NCBI GenBank assembly: GCA_021202715.1
Contig: JAJQCL010000246.1
Location: 6,541-12,224 of the forward strand
Reading direction: 5' to 3'
Length of the DNA stretch: 5,684 nucleotides
DNA from: Lachnospiraceae bacterium
GTDB taxonomy: Bacteria > Bacillota > Clostridia > Lachnospirales > Lachnospiraceae
Within the stretch, counting starts at the first letter, position 1. Each line of letters begins with the position of its first letter. A program made the translations under genes and the position numbers. This document shows positions 4,847 to 5,684 of this stretch, piece by piece. The notes beneath the pieces are model-generated. The model worked only from the letters and a program-made list of their open reading frames with translations, was not told where the DNA came from and ran no database searches.

Positions 4847-5467
4847 ATGAATCATGTAAGAGTAGCCAGCTTATACAGTGACGGCAGGGTGTATCATGAT
4901 CCCGGATGCCATTATATCAAAAATACTTTGCCTGAATACAGATTAAAGCAACCGTGGTATGACATGGAAAAATGTGGATACAGGCCATGTAAATGTTGTA
5001 ACAGCATGAAATTCAGACTGGAAAAAGAACTGGACAATCTGCAAAGATACAGTGAGCATAGGGAGCTGGAGTTCAAAATGATTGCAGGAGAGCTTTATAT
5101 AAAAACGGGAATAAGTTGTTGGAAGATTGTATATTGGACCGATACGCAGGATTTCGCGATTTTTCACCGGAATCACAAAAATAATCCATTGGATTTTGCG
5201 CATCCGGAGAAAGAGTCGTATCACCGGCAAAAAGATATCCGCTCTGTGACATCGCTGATTGACGCTTTTAAATACGTATATAAGCATGATGAATTTCGGA
5301 AAGCAGAGAAAGCAGCGAATGGGAATCTTGAGATGAGCCGGATTGACAGGAAGTATCAGGCTTCAGCACGCCGCAGACAGAGACGGCAGCAGGCCAGGCA
5401 GCTTGATTATCTTTTTCGTGAGATAGAGAATGGAAATGAAGAATATAGAAAAATATCATTTTGCTGA
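4847..5467 (+). CDS. Protein with Ada-like zinc-binding N-terminus, function unknown
   Basis: A 206-residue soluble protein. Near the N-terminus, YHDPGCHYIKN (16-26) and CGYRPCKCC (43-51) give His17-x3-Cys21 and Cys48-x2-Cys51. This follows the H/C...GYRPCK-x-C pattern of Ada-type metal-binding modules found in Ada and attached to various nucleases and DNA-binding proteins. Ada methyl acceptance itself is not implied, because no methyltransferase or AraC domain follows. The middle (about 75-152) is unrecognised but looks folded, with KIVYWTDTQDFAIFHRNHK and a helix ending FKYVYKHDEFR. The C-terminal quarter is strongly basic (RRRQRR at 175-180) and helical, suiting nucleic-acid contact. The ATG at 4847 is set by GGAGGTG; the ATG at 4778 would add 23 residues lacking any motif. 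It follows the WYL gene by 114 nt in the same direction and may be its partner or target (inference). Confidence 0.8.
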   Translation: MNHVRVASLYSDGRVYHDPGCHYIKNTLPEYRLKQPWYDMEKCGYRPCKCCNSMKFRLEKELDNLQRYSEHRELEFKMIAGELYIKTGISCWKIVYWTDTQDFAIFHRNHKNNPLDFAHPEKESYHRQKDIRSVTSLIDAFKYVYKHDEFRKAEKAANGNLEMSRIDRKYQASARRRQRRQQARQLDYLFREIENGNEEYRKISFC

Positions 5468-5684
5468 GGCGGCGAACATAACATGACAGCGAGCCACGCC
5501 GGATTGCTGAACCTGGTGTTGTGTGTAATACATAAGGCGCGGGAGGAAATGAAAGAGTACAGGTATTAGCAAAACAGACTTGAGACGGCGGCGTAATGCC
5601 GCGGGAGGATGACGAAGAGAATATCAAAACAGAGGAGCTGGATGTCGTCATTCGTGTGGAGGACTATCTGGAATGAGATCGAAT
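5468..5684 (+). other. Terminal 217 bases with only very short frames
   Basis: I see no gene I can defend here. Three short plus-strand frames exist: 28 codons from ATG 5483 (MTASHAGLLNLVLCVIH...), without a well-spaced ribosome site; 26 codons from ATG 5596 (MPREDDEENIKTEEL...), whose stop overlaps an ATG at 5673 (ATGA), with GGAGG 10 nt upstream of that ATG; and a frame from ATG 5609 that stays open to the edge. A 5-bp GC hairpin (GCGGC-gtaat-GCCGC, 5588-5602) lies over the second start. The ATG at 5673 could begin a gene beyond the window. No terminator is visible. Confidence 0.4.

Noticed and set aside
1..5684. CRISPR array, insertion sequence or attachment site
   Set aside because: I saw no regularly spaced direct repeats, no transposase or integrase, and no terminal inverted repeats with target duplications.

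Overview
The window looks like accessory DNA from a Gram-positive, low-to-mid GC Clostridia-type bacterium, probably a gut Lachnospiraceae or Oscillospiraceae relative. It is most likely part of an integrative conjugative element or prophage-like island. The evidence is strong GGAGG-type ribosome binding sites, vegetative TTGACA/TATGAT promoters, the Gram-positive form of the LexA (SOS) box, a UvrX/YqjW-type Y-family polymerase, and an Xre-repressor/ImmA-protease pair typical of such elements. There is no integrase, relaxase or attachment site here, so the mobile-element reading is inference.

Left part (1-3230, minus strand, GC-rich): a tightly packed operon read right to left. In transcription order it holds an Xre-family repressor (2721-3230), a 112-nt spacer with an elaborate nested inverted repeat, an ImmA/IrrE-type zinc protease (1958-2608), a 99-residue protein of unknown function (1652-1951) and a 506-residue error-prone DNA polymerase (83-1603). 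A doubtful partial frame follows at the left edge.

Control region (3231-3478): the most striking part. Two near-consensus sigma-A promoters face each other and share one axis of symmetry near 3318.5. Each has TTGACA, a 17-bp spacer and TATGAT. Three perfect and one 7-of-8 GAAC-N4-GTTC palindromes, matching the Gram-positive LexA box, lie in and around them. Two of these boxes start 2 bp beyond each -10 and straddle the symmetry axis. The leftward promoter should drive the repressor/protease/polymerase operon and the rightward one the plus-strand genes, so both directions look DNA-damage regulated.

Right part (3479-5467, plus strand, AT-richer): a 64-residue DUF6440-like protein, a 329-residue WYL-domain transcriptional regulator, and a 206-residue protein with an Ada-like Cys/His metal-binding segment at its N-terminus. 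The last 217 bases hold only very short frames and no gene I can defend.

Working model (inference): DNA damage relieves LexA repression and switches on a mutagenic polymerase with its small partner, together with a repressor/anti-repressor protease switch and a divergent set of regulators. The sequence supports the parts and their layout; the functional coupling is not proven.
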